Part shown: piece after piece, positions 51,036 through 61,119 of the stretch
Numbering within the stretch: the stretch's first letter is position 1
Layout of the letters: each line of letters opens with the position of its first letter
NCBI GenBank assembly: GCA_023229685.1
Contig: JALNYT010000008.1
Coordinates: forward strand, 75,051 to 139,050
Source: Sulfuritalea sp.
Lineage (GTDB): Bacteria; Pseudomonadota; Gammaproteobacteria; Burkholderiales; Rhodocyclaceae
Length of the DNA stretch: 64,000 nucleotides
Direction: 5' to 3'
Program-made: the position numbers and the translations under genes
The notes under the pieces: generated by a model
Seen by the model: the letters and a program-made list of their open reading frames with translations, nothing else
Told to the model about the DNA's origin: nothing
Databases searched by the model: none

Positions 51036-54000
51036 TCAGGCACCTGCTCCCAACGTCGCCAGCAACTCCTGCTCACGCGCCTTGGTTTTCTGGATGCTGG
51101 CGAGCTTGACGTGGCCGTAGCCGCGAATCTGTTCCGGCAGTGAGGCGAGTTCCAGCAGGGCAGGGAGTCTTTGCGCATCGAGCAGCGGCAGCACCGTGTC
51201 GATCATCCGCGCATAGTCGGCGGCAAGCTGGCGCTCCAGGCGGCGCTCGCGGCTGTAGCCGAAGATGTCGAGCCAACTGCCGCGCATCCTGCGGCCGCGG
51301 GCCAGGAGCTTCAGCGCGGGCAGCAGCCACTGGCCGTAGGTGCGCTTCTTGGGCGCGCCGCTGGCGTCACGGCCGCTCAGCAACGGCGGGGCGAGATGGA
51401 ACTGGAGCCGGTAGTCGCCCTCGAAGGCTTCATCCAGTGATTTCCTGAACGCGCCATCGGTGTACAGGCGAGCCACTTCGTACTCGTCCTTGGGCGCCAG
51501 CAACTTGGCGTAGTTCTTCGCCACGGCGCGGCTCAGCGGCAGCGTGGGATCGCCGCCGGGCATGGTCTGTTCGGCCTTCATCACGCGCGCCACCAGTCGG
51601 CGATAGGGCTGGGCATGGCCGGCATCCTGATAGGCCGTGAGATGGGCGGTGCGCGCTTCGATCAGCGCGGCGAGACTGTCGTCCACTGCCGCTTCGTTGC
51701 CGATGAAGCGCGACAGGGCAGGAGACCCGGCGGCGGCGAGGCGCCCGATGTGGAATGCCAGTCGGTTCATGTCCACCGCCACGTTGTTGAGCTCGATGGC
51801 GCGCTCGATCGCGGCCAGCGAGACCGGAATCAGGCCCTGCTGCCAGGCGTGGCCCATCAGCAGGATATTGGCGCCGACGGCGTCGCCGAGCAGGCGCGCG
51901 GCCAGCGTGTTGGCATCGCAGACGCTCATCTGCTCCGCGCCTGCGGCAAAGCGCAGCTTGTCCAGCAGTTCGCCAGCATGCAGTGTGGCATCCGGATCCC
52001 TGACGAAGACATCGGTCGGGATTTCGTGGCTATTGACCACCAGCCGCGTGCGTCCGCGGCGTACGGTCTGCAGTGCGGCTTCGCTGGCACCGACCACCAT
52101 GTCGCAGGCCAGCATCATGTCGGCCTGCTGGGTGTCGATGCGTGCCTGATTCAGCAGCTCGGGGCGCGCCGCGAGGCGGACGAAGGACAGCACGGCGCCG
52201 CCCTTTTGCGCAAAGCCCATGAAGTCGAGCGCGGAGGCGCTGTGGCCGTCGAGGTGGGCGGCCATCGTGATCAGGGCGCCGATGGTCACCACGCCGGTGC
52301 CGCCGACGCCGGTGACCAGGATGTCGTAGGGCGCGTCGGCCAGACGGATGACGGGCAGCGGCAGACTTGTGGCGGCCTGGCGCAGCTGCTCCAGGTTGGC
52401 CATCGCGGCGCGGCGTGGTTTGCCGCCGATGACGGAGACGAAACTCGGACAGAAACCATCGACGCAGGAATAGTCCTGGTTGCATGCGGCCTGGTCGATG
52501 ATGCGCTTGCGCCCGAGCGGGGTTTCCAGCGGCAGTACCGACAGGCAGTTCGATTTCTTGCCGCAGTCGCCGCAGCCCTCGCAGACTTCGCTGTTGATGA
52601 AAATTCGCCGTGTCGCCAGCGCCGACTTTCCAGTCTTGCGGCGGCGGCGATTCTCTGCGGCGCAGACCTGTTCGTAGATCAGCACCGTCACGCCCGGCAC
52701 CTCGCGCAGTTCGCGTTGCACTTGGTCGAGTTCGGCGCGGTGATGGAATGTCGCCCTCCTGGGGAAGTCGCGTTCCTGGCCGCGATACCTTTCCGGAGCG
52801 TCGCTGACGATGACCACGCGCTGCGTGCCTTCGGCTTCCACCTGGCGCGCCATCCGCGCCACCGAAATAGCGCCGTCGGGCGGCTGGCCGCCGGTCATCG
52901 CCACCGCGTCGTTGTAGAGGATCTTGTAGGTGATGTTGGCTTTGGCGGCGATGGCCTGGCGGATGGCGAGGATGCCGGAGTGGAAATAGGTGCCGTCGCC
53001 GAGGTTCTGGAACATGTGGCGACGTTTGGTGAACAGGCTGTGCGCGGCCCAGTCGACGCCTTCGCCGCCCATCTGGATGGCGCCGGCAGTGTCGCGGTCC
53101 ATCCACGAGGCCATGTAGTGGCAGCCGATGCCCGGCGCGGCCACTGATCCTGCGGGGACGCGGGTCGAGGTGTTGTGCGGGCAGCCCGAGCAGAAGTAGG
53201 GAATCCGCTTTACGGCGTCGGCGACGTTGGACAGCACCGCCGGTGCGGTGAAATCGACCACGAGTTCGCGCCGATCGAGCGCCGGTTTGTGGCCGGCGAG
53301 CCAGCCTGCCACCACCGGCATGACCCGCGACGGGCGCAGCTCGCCGGTGGCGGCAAGTAGCGCCGCGCCTTGCGTGTCGGTCTTGCCAATGATGCGCGGA
53401 CGCTCTGCCTCAGGCCGGTTGTAGAACTGCGTGCGCAGCTGCTGCTCCACCACGGCGCCTTTTTCCTCGACCACCAGGACTTCCCTGAGCCCGGCGCAGA
53501 AGGCGTCGAGGCGTCCGGTCTCGAGCGGGAAGCTGAGGCCGACCTTGTAGATGCGTACGCCCTGCGCGCCCAGCTCGGACAGCGTCAGGCCGAGGCGGCG
53601 GAAGGCCTCGATCAGGTCGAAATGCGCCTTGCCGCAGGTGATGATGCCGATGTCGGCCGCCGGGCTCGGGCAGATCAGCTTGTCGATGGAGTTGGTCCGC
53701 GCGAAATGCCGTGCGGCGTCGAGCTTGGCTGCAAGGCGCGATTCGATGGCCGGGCTGGGCGTGTCGTTGGGGCGGAAATGCAGCCCGCCGGGCGGTGCGA
53801 CAAGGTCTTCGGACGTGGTGAATTGCGGTTTGATCGCGTCGAGATCGACCGTCATCGCGCTTTCGACAGTTTCGGAAATCGCCTTAAAGCCGACCCACGC
53901 TCCGCAGTAACGCGACAGCGCCCAGCCGTAGAGGCCGAATTCGAGCATCTCGGCGACGTTGGCCGGGTTCACCACCGGCATGCTCCAGGCCTGCATGACG

Positions 54001-54506
54001 AAGTCGCTCTGGTGCGGCATGGAGGACGAAACGCAGCCATGATCGTCGCCGGCCACCACCAGCACGCCGCCGGTCGGCGAAGAGCCATAGGCATTGCCGT
54101 GATGCAGCGCATCGGCGGCGCGGTCCACGCCGGGCCCCTTGCCATACCATAGCGCGAAGACGCCGCCTACCGTGCGCTGCGGGTCGCTTTCCACCTGCTG
54201 GCTGCCGAGCACCGCGGTGGCCCCCGCTTCCTCGTTGATCGCGGGCAGGAAATGGATTCTGGCCGCCGCCAACTGCTCGCTGGCGCGCCACAGGGCCAGG
54301 TCATAGGCGCCGAGCGGCGAACCTCGATAGCCGCTGATGAAGCCGGCCGTATCGAGCCCGGCCTCGATATCCCGCTGGCGCTGCATCAGCGGCAGGCGCA
54401 CCAGAGCCTGGGTGCCGGTCAGGAATACCTGGCCACCGGTCGCCAGCAGTGAGTCTTCGAGCCGATAGCTGCCGCGCGCCAGCGGCATGCCTGCGATGCT
54501 GTTCAT
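51036..54506 (-). CDS. Fused indolepyruvate:ferredoxin oxidoreductase (IorAB-type)
   Basis: A 1156-aa fused enzyme that oxidatively decarboxylates aryl-pyruvates (indolepyruvate, phenylpyruvate) to aryl-acetyl-CoA with ferredoxin. In order: pyrimidine-binding domain (TGTQALVRLPLMQ ... GYRGSPLGAYD), ThDP-binding core (GIGCHYMASWMD, GDGTYFHSG), a ferredoxin-like site CEGCGDCGKKSNC and CNQDYSCVDGFCP, then the gamma domain (ITGVGGTGVVTIGALI-like motif). ATG 54506 has GGAGAGA upstream. It is divergent from an Lrp regulator and would fit anaerobic aromatic amino-acid catabolism feeding phenylacetate/benzoyl-CoA. Confidence 0.92.
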   Translation of the reverse strand: MNSIAGMPLARGSYRLEDSLLATGGQVFLTGTQALVRLPLMQRQRDIEAGLDTAGFISGYRGSPLGAYDLALWRASEQLAAARIHFLPAINEEAGATAVLGSQQVESDPQRTVGGVFALWYGKGPGVDRAADALHHGNAYGSSPTGGVLVVAGDDHGCVSSSMPHQSDFVMQAWSMPVVNPANVAEMLEFGLYGWALSRYCGAWVGFKAISETVESAMTVDLDAIKPQFTTSEDLVAPPGGLHFRPNDTPSPAIESRLAAKLDAARHFARTNSIDKLICPSPAADIGIITCGKAHFDLIEAFRRLGLTLSELGAQGVRIYKVGLSFPLETGRLDAFCAGLREVLVVEEKGAVVEQQLRTQFYNRPEAERPRIIGKTDTQGAALLAATGELRPSRVMPVVAGWLAGHKPALDRRELVVDFTAPAVLSNVADAVKRIPYFCSGCPHNTSTRVPAGSVAAPGIGCHYMASWMDRDTAGAIQMGGEGVDWAAHSLFTKRRHMFQNLGDGTYFHSGILAIRQAIAAKANITYKILYNDAVAMTGGQPPDGAISVARMARQVEAEGTQRVVIVSDAPERYRGQERDFPRRATFHHRAELDQVQRELREVPGVTVLIYEQVCAAENRRRRKTGKSALATRRIFINSEVCEGCGDCGKKSNCLSVLPLETPLGRKRIIDQAACNQDYSCVDGFCPSFVSVIGGKPRRAAMANLEQLRQAATSLPLPVIRLADAPYDILVTGVGGTGVVTIGALITMAAHLDGHSASALDFMGFAQKGGAVLSFVRLAARPELLNQARIDTQQADMMLACDMVVGASEAALQTVRRGRTRLVVNSHEIPTDVFVRDPDATLHAGELLDKLRFAAGAEQMSVCDANTLAARLLGDAVGANILLMGHAWQQGLIPVSLAAIERAIELNNVAVDMNRLAFHIGRLAAAGSPALSRFIGNEAAVDDSLAALIEARTAHLTAYQDAGHAQPYRRLVARVMKAEQTMPGGDPTLPLSRAVAKNYAKLLAPKDEYEVARLYTDGAFRKSLDEAFEGDYRLQFHLAPPLLSGRDASGAPKKRTYGQWLLPALKLLARGRRMRGSWLDIFGYSRERRLERQLAADYARMIDTVLPLLDAQRLPALLELASLPEQIRGYGHVKLASIQKTKAREQELLATLGAGA

Positions 54507-54654
54507 GGTCTCTCCTCCGATGCTGCCTTCGGCTAGCGATGCAATGCCGCTATCGGACCTTACTTTAGGCATTGGCCAGGAGAAAGTGTTACCTTTTGTT
54601 CTACCTTATTCGGGATTATGAAAACGTTTGTTTTGATAAATAGGAAATTACGAG
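54507..54654. promoter_or_regulatory. Divergent promoter region between the oxidoreductase and Lrp genes
   Basis: A 148-bp intergenic segment that is AT-rich at 54590-54650 (TTTTGATAAATAGGAAATTA) and must contain both promoters. Divergent placement suggests that the Lrp-type protein regulates the oxidoreductase gene and itself; no clear Lrp box is defined by eye. Confidence 0.4.
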
Positions 54655-55116
54655 ATGAATGAACTGGACGGTTACTCGAAGAAGCTCCTGCGCGAACTGC
54701 AACTCGATTCGCGCCGCTCGATGCAGGAGTTGTCTGCGCGCGTCGGTCTTTCCGCCACACCCTGCTGGCGGCGCGTCAGGGAGATGGAGGACAGCGGCCT
54801 GATCGGGCGCTACACGGTGCTGCTCGATCGCGAGCAGCTCGGGCTGCATGTCTGCTGTTTCGTCAGCGTCAACCTGCAGCGGCATGTGACGGGCGCGATC
54901 CAGGAGTTCGAGGTGGCCATCGGCGAATGTCCGGAAGTCATCGAGTGCTTCAGTGCGACCGGCGAAGCGGATTACCTGCTGAAGGTCGTCGCACCCGACA
55001 TCAAGGCCTTTGATGCATTTCTGAATCAGGTGTTGTTCACTCTGCCGGGCGTCGCCAATGTGCGCACCAGCGTGGTGCTGCGCGAAGTGAAATATGAGAC
55101 GGCGCTGCCGGTGTGA
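54655..55116 (+). CDS. Lrp/AsnC-family transcriptional regulator
   Basis: A 153-aa regulator with an N-terminal winged HTH (LDGYSKKLLRELQLDSRRSM ... SATPCWRRVREMEDSGLI) and a C-terminal RAM ligand-binding domain (CCFVSVNLQ ... ATGEADYLLKVVAPD). It typically senses amino acids; next to an aryl-pyruvate oxidoreductase, an aromatic amino acid or keto acid is the probable ligand (inference). Confidence 0.92.
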   Translation: MNELDGYSKKLLRELQLDSRRSMQELSARVGLSATPCWRRVREMEDSGLIGRYTVLLDREQLGLHVCCFVSVNLQRHVTGAIQEFEVAIGECPEVIECFSATGEADYLLKVVAPDIKAFDAFLNQVLFTLPGVANVRTSVVLREVKYETALPV

Positions 55117-55264
55117 GCTTGCAGTTGCACAAGGCGGAGCATTTCCTGGCGGCTGATGTGCCGGTCAGGGACGGGTAGAATGCAGACCTGCGGATCGGCA
55201 AGGAATTCCCTGGACCGGGTTTGCAGTCAGGTAGGCCAATTTTTCCAGAAGGGACAGTTAAGTC

Positions 55265-55954
55265 ATGAGATTATTTTTTGCCGTCGTTATGCTTCTTTGC
55301 GCGAGTACTGGCTGGAGTGCCGACCAATCGACAACCCCCCCGGCAGCAGTGCTCAAGGGTACGGTGCTGGAAGCGAAGGATGTCGAGAGTTATACCTACC
55401 TGCGGCTCAAGACAGCGGACGGCGAAACGTGGGCCGCGGTCGGCAAGGCGCCGTTAAAAAAGGGTGCAAAGGTCACGATTGAAAACGTCATGGTGATGAC
55501 CAATTTTGAGAGCAAGGCGCTGAAAAAGACCTTCCCGAAGATCGTGTTCGGTACTTTGGCCGGCACCGGTGCCGGCAGCGAGATGAGCGCGGCGCACTCG
55601 GGCGCGCCCAAGGCCGAGTTTGTCGGCGACGTCAAGGTGGCAAAGGCCAGCGGTCCGGATGCGCGAACTGTTGCCGAAGTCATTACGAAGAGCGCCGAAC
55701 TCAAGGACAAGACTGTCCTGGTTCGCGGCAAGGTGGTGAAGTACTCCGCTTCGATCATGGGAAAGAACTGGATTCATCTGCGCGATGGGTCGGGTTCGGC
55801 CGCGGACAAGTCGGACGACGTGCTGGTGACGACCCTGGATCAGACCAAGGTCGGTGATGTCGTCGTGGTCAAAGGCGTGGTACACACCGACAAGGACTTC
55901 GGTTCAGGCTATGCGTACAAGGTGCTGATCGAAGAGGCTACGCTGCAGAAGTGA
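55265..55954 (+). CDS. Exported OB-fold-like protein, duplicated domain
   Basis: A 229-aa protein with signal peptide (LFFAVVMLLCASTGWSA). Two beta-rich segments look like OB folds: residues about 28-90 (LKGTVLEAKDVESYTYLRLK) and 130-225 (VLVRGKVVKYSASIMGKNWIHLRDG compressed, then GVVHTDKDFGSGYAY). Such proteins are widely labelled nucleic-acid-binding but are periplasmic, so the ligand is unknown. Followed by two hairpins. Confidence 0.65.
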   Translation: MRLFFAVVMLLCASTGWSADQSTTPPAAVLKGTVLEAKDVESYTYLRLKTADGETWAAVGKAPLKKGAKVTIENVMVMTNFESKALKKTFPKIVFGTLAGTGAGSEMSAAHSGAPKAEFVGDVKVAKASGPDARTVAEVITKSAELKDKTVLVRGKVVKYSASIMGKNWIHLRDGSGSAADKSDDVLVTTLDQTKVGDVVVVKGVVHTDKDFGSGYAYKVLIEEATLQK

Positions 55955-55959
55955 CTTGT

Positions 55960-55982
55960 CGCCGGCCTGAAAATGGCCGGCG
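55960..55982 (+). terminator. Stem-loop after the OB-fold-like gene
   Basis: CGCCGGCC and GGCCGGCG form a perfect eight-base stem around TGAAAAT, beginning 6 bp after the stop codon. No T-tract follows, so it may work together with the next hairpin. Confidence 0.5.
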
Positions 55983-56013
55983 AGTAACAGCGCTTGGAAA
56001 TTGCGAATGGCCG

Positions 56014-56041
56014 CGACCGACCCGAAGAGGTCGGCTGTTTT
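56014..56041 (+). terminator. Rho-independent terminator candidate
   Basis: CCGACC and GGTCGG (56017-56034) around CGAAGA, followed by CTGTTTT. This is the best intrinsic terminator in the window and separates the OB-fold-like gene from the convergent methyltransferase gene. Confidence 0.55.
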
Positions 56042-56092
56042 CCCTGAACGCGACCATTCAGTTGGCTCTGCACAGTATTCTGCAAGGAACGC

Positions 56093-56848
56093 CTAGGCCA
56101 AACGGATAATATGGCTGGCCCAAGCCGGCACTTCTTTGCAGAAAATGTGGGATCCTTCTGAAAAGCTGCCAAAGTTGAATCCGCTCTGTTCGGCAAGGTT
56201 TGTCAGGCTGTTTCTGGAAAACAGACTGATGTGCCCGTTTCGAGGGGAGGCATACCACCAACTTATCCTTTGGTTAACATGGATGTTTGCATCGGAAAGT
56301 AAGGTTGAAAAAAGGATGACGCCATCCGGAGCGAGCAATGAACGTAGGTTCGACATCAATTGCTGAACATCCGGAACATGCTCGAATACCTCAAAAGCTG
56401 TAATGAGGTCAAATTTTCCAAGTTGATCGACACTGACATTTCTATCGACAAATGGGTCGTAGGAGACGGACTGCCAACCAGATTTCTTTAGGACATCGGC
56501 AAGAACCCCGCTCCCTCCGCCGTAGTCAAGGTGTTTAATGGAAATGGCCCGCTCTCCAAACATGGAAATCAAACCGGCGGCATTCGCCTCTGGTCTGATT
56601 GCGACGTAGTCCGGATCAACGAGGATATATTCTTCGTTGTATATCCTTTCCTCGAACTCCTCTAACGTCCAAGCTGCAATCTCTGGAGCGAAACAGAAGC
56701 TGCAGTTGCTGCAGTACGCGTAGTAGATGGGCACTCCCGTGAGGTCGAGGAATTTTCCTCGGACCTCTTCGCATGATTTATTAAAATCAACAACATCCAG
56801 GAATGAACAAGCTCCTTCGCAAACGGGGCAAACCAAGTTATTTTTCAT
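56093..56848 (-). CDS. SAM-dependent methyltransferase with N-terminal zinc knuckle
   Basis: A 251-aa class I methyltransferase. The N terminus has CPVCEGAC and CSNCSFCF, which could bind zinc. The SAM domain has HLDYGGGSGVLADVLKK (motif I), YDPFVD and DLITAFEVFEHVPD. The zinc-plus-SAM layout is common in sugar or natural-product methyltransferases of surface-polysaccharide clusters. The gene is visibly AT-richer than neighbours and stands alone, suggesting transfer. Confidence 0.8.
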   Translation of the reverse strand: MKNNLVCPVCEGACSFLDVVDFNKSCEEVRGKFLDLTGVPIYYAYCSNCSFCFAPEIAAWTLEEFEERIYNEEYILVDPDYVAIRPEANAAGLISMFGERAISIKHLDYGGGSGVLADVLKKSGWQSVSYDPFVDRNVSVDQLGKFDLITAFEVFEHVPDVQQLMSNLRSLLAPDGVILFSTLLSDANIHVNQRISWWYASPRNGHISLFSRNSLTNLAEQSGFNFGSFSEGSHIFCKEVPAWASHIIRLA

Positions 56849-56918
56849 GATCTAGGTGGATAGTGGCCTTGGCTGTGATTCGCCAGAGCGTTTGGAGTTT
56901 GGTTTCCTTTGTCCAGGG

Positions 56919-57575
56919 CTACTTGATCCGGTAGGTATCCAAATTAATACCTTCGCGCGCCATGGCGGCAGCGACCGGTGGCACAGTGGCGAGACGATCG
57001 ACGTAAGCCTTGTAAGCCGGCAAGGATGCGGGGTCGATGCCGGCGAGCCCTCCCCAGCGCAGGAAGACCAGCGCATAGGCGTCGACAAAGGAAAGCTTGT
57101 CACCCAGCAGGAAAGGCGCGGCCTTCTCCGTCATGCCCTGAATGCGCTCCAGGTGTCCGCGGAACGTACCCTGAGCAATCCGCTTGATTTCCGCCTGGGC
57201 GGCTTCGCCATCGGCGAAATTCTGCGACCGAAAAATGCGGGTGAAGGTCGGATGGACGGTGTTGTTCATCCAGGCGAACGTGGACATCGCTTGCGCACGT
57301 TGCCAGGGGTCGACCGGCAAAAGCCCGGCCTGGGGAAAGCGATGGTCGAGATAATCGCAGATCGCCAGGATCTGGCCCAAGGGTTTGCCATCGACTACCA
57401 GGAGCGGCACCAGACCCAAGGGGTTCAGTGCCAGATATTCGGTCGAATGCTGCTCGCCCTTGTGCAGCTTTACCGCCCGGGGCTCGAAGCCCTCTCCTGT
57501 AGCGGCCCGGATCGCTTCCAGGCCGACATGGGGAACAAACGAACAAGCACCGGCACCGTAGTAAAGCTCAATCAT
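56919..57575 (-). CDS. Glutathione S-transferase family protein
   Basis: A 218-aa protein with a thioredoxin-like N-terminal domain (MIELYYGAGACSFVPHVGLEA; NPLGLVPLLVVDGKPLGQIL with the cis-Pro) and a helical C-terminal domain (FLLGDKLSFVDAYALVFLRW). The GAGACS N terminus is typical of bacterial beta-class GSTs with a Cys near the active site. It conjugates or reduces with glutathione; the substrate is unknown. ATG 57575 is chosen. Confidence 0.9.
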   Translation of the reverse strand: MIELYYGAGACSFVPHVGLEAIRAATGEGFEPRAVKLHKGEQHSTEYLALNPLGLVPLLVVDGKPLGQILAICDYLDHRFPQAGLLPVDPWQRAQAMSTFAWMNNTVHPTFTRIFRSQNFADGEAAQAEIKRIAQGTFRGHLERIQGMTEKAAPFLLGDKLSFVDAYALVFLRWGGLAGIDPASLPAYKAYVDRLATVPPVAAAMAREGINLDTYRIK

Positions 57576-57870
57576 GAAATATCTCCTCTGTTGTGGGGGA
57601 CGGAACTGCTTGCACATGTGCAGCGCGCAATGACTTCAAGCCGCCGTCGTCGTCACTGGTTGCCGCGACCGGAGCGATCTGCCATGTATCTTCAAAGCAG
57701 AAGTTTATCTCCTGGAGGTTCGTGCGCGCTCGCAATCGCCGCAATTGTGACAGCGATTATCAATGGATGAAGCTCCTTGCAGCCCGGACGGAGCATGACT
57801 GATCACGATCGGATTCTGCGACGTCCGGCTGCCGTTGCGGACCTTCGTCGCATCGGGGGAAGCATTCTGG

Positions 57871-58233
57871 TTATTCGTCCAGCGGCGGAATCTTTCCGGC
57901 GAGGAAACATAGCAGCGAGGCTGCGACCGAAAGGACCGCCAGGGTTCCTGCGAGCCTTCTGCCGTGCCACAGACCATCGAACCAGTCGCTCAACTCCACG
58001 GCGACCACGGCGGCTTTTCCGCCGATTCGTTCGAGTTCAAGCAGCTGTCTTTTGGAATTGTGTATTGAAGTTACATACACGCCGAAATAGTCGTTTTCGA
58101 CTTCTGGAGCAGCCGTCGCGAACACGACCGCAGAGACCGACAGGCCGACGACCAGGACGCCAATGGCGATCTCCCGCATCAGAATCTGGTACGGCGTCAT
58201 TTCGGGTTTCTCCGGCTTGAGTTCGTCGCTCAT
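57871..58233 (-). CDS. Hypothetical membrane protein with two spans
   Basis: A 120-aa protein with a charged N terminus, a first hydrophobic segment (REIAIGVLVVGLSVSAVVFA), a central hydrophilic loop of about 50 residues (YFGVYVTSIHNSKRQLLELE) and a second segment (LAGTLAVLSVAASLLCFLAG). Not recognised. The 295 bp on its left toward the GST gene contain no feature that I can support. Confidence 0.55.
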   Translation of the reverse strand: MSDELKPEKPEMTPYQILMREIAIGVLVVGLSVSAVVFATAAPEVENDYFGVYVTSIHNSKRQLLELERIGGKAAVVAVELSDWFDGLWHGRRLAGTLAVLSVAASLLCFLAGKIPPLDE

Positions 58234-58288
58234 CCCGTTGCTCCATTCAGGCCCGGATGGTCCCCTGTTACCGGGACCGAAGGCTGCC

Positions 58289-59863
<1,575 letters not shown>

Positions 59864-59953
59864 GGCGGCAGGGAGATCGATGCGAAGGGCCGCGATTATA
59901 CGGCCCCGGCCAGAAGTCGGCGCTGGTGAGACGGCGAGGCGCTACCTTCCGGG

Positions 59954-60343
59954 TCAACTCGCCGCTTGTGTGATCCCCATTCGCGGCGAGGAAGCGGGAA
60001 ACACGGACTTCTCGCCGGCCAGCACCCAGTCGGCGTCGAGCGAGCGGATTGGTACCCCGGCATCGGCCGGAATGCGGCCGGACACCTGCAAGGCCAGGTA
60101 GCGGCCGCAACTGACGCGCAGGAAGGAGCTGAAATTCGCGCAGTCGCCACCGGCGTCGCGCAGTTCGTCGTAGAGGCGGGATATCAGTTGCGCCACGCTG
60201 AGGCCGTCGCGCGTGCCGATTTCCTCCAGTACCTGCCAGAACAGGTTTTCCAGACGGATGCTGGTGGCGACGCCGGAGAGGCGCAGGGAGCGGGAACGGC
60301 AACGATACAGTTCGGGGTCCGCGCTGATGAAGATCTTGCACAT
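59954..60343 (-). CDS. Ribbon-helix-helix domain protein
   Basis: A 129-aa protein starting MCKIFISADPELYRCRSRSL. The sequence SIRLENLFWQVLEEIGTRDG ... ISRLYDELRDAG matches RHH_4-type ribbon-helix-helix proteins, which bind DNA as dimers; the role of this group is not defined. ATG 60343 is selected over upstream in-frame ATG 60385 because AGGAGAA lies just before it. Confidence 0.7.
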   Translation of the reverse strand: MCKIFISADPELYRCRSRSLRLSGVATSIRLENLFWQVLEEIGTRDGLSVAQLISRLYDELRDAGGDCANFSSFLRVSCGRYLALQVSGRIPADAGVPIRSLDADWVLAGEKSVFPASSPRMGITQAAS

Positions 60344-60429
60344 CGCCTGTTCTCCTCGGCAAGGTCGGCGGGGATACGACCGCATCCCCGCCGCTCAATG
60401 TAGCACCGCTGCCGCGATGAAAGGAAGGA

Positions 60430-61011
60430 TCAGAGCTCGATGCGGGTGCCGAGCAGCTTGAGAAACTGGCTGATCCAGGCCGGATGCGCCGGCCAGGCCG
60501 GTGCCGTGACCAGGTTGCCCTCGGTGACGGCGGCGTCTATGGCGATTTCGGCGAATTTTCCCCCGGCCAGCACCACCTCGGCGCTGCAGGCCGGATAGGC
60601 CGAGCAGCTGCGGCCCTTGAGCACGCCGGCGGCGGCCAGTATCTGTGCGCCATGGCAGATCGCGGCCACCGGTTTGTTGGCGCTGAAAAAGTGGCGCACC
60701 AGGTCGAGCACTTTCGGGTTGAGGCGCAGGTATTCCGGCGCGCGGCCGCCCGGGATCACCAGCGCGTCGTAGTTTTCGGGCTTGATGTCGGCGAAGCTGG
60801 CGTTCAGCGCGAAGTTGTGGCCGCGCTTTTCGGAATAGGTTTGCTGACCCTCGAAATCGTGGATCGCCGTGGCGACGCTGTCGCCGGACTTCTTGTCCGG
60901 GCACACCGCATGTACCGTATGGCCTACTGCCAGCAGCGCCTGGAACGGCACCATGACTTCGTAATCCTCGACGTAATCGCCGACCAGCATCAATATTTTT
61001 TTCGCTGCCAT
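60430..61011 (-). CDS. DJ-1/PfpI family protein
   Basis: A 193-aa class I glutamine-amidotransferase-like protein. It has KKILMLVGDYVEDYEVMVPF with the conserved Glu, VIPGGRAPEYLR, and the nucleophile elbow AAICHGAQILAAAG with Cys and adjacent His. Members act as deglycases, proteases or stress proteins. ATG 61011 (MAAKKILML) has GGAGAGA upstream. Confidence 0.9.
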   Translation of the reverse strand: MAAKKILMLVGDYVEDYEVMVPFQALLAVGHTVHAVCPDKKSGDSVATAIHDFEGQQTYSEKRGHNFALNASFADIKPENYDALVIPGGRAPEYLRLNPKVLDLVRHFFSANKPVAAICHGAQILAAAGVLKGRSCSAYPACSAEVVLAGGKFAEIAIDAAVTEGNLVTAPAWPAHPAWISQFLKLLGTRIEL

Positions 61012-61119
61012 GTCTCTCTCCTTGAGGTGGGAAGCATGCAACGGCATGCTCGTCGGCCATTCTTGCAGTGGCGGCGAGGTTGTGGGTAGTAACGGGCTAA
61101 CGCATCCTTGGCGGCCGCG

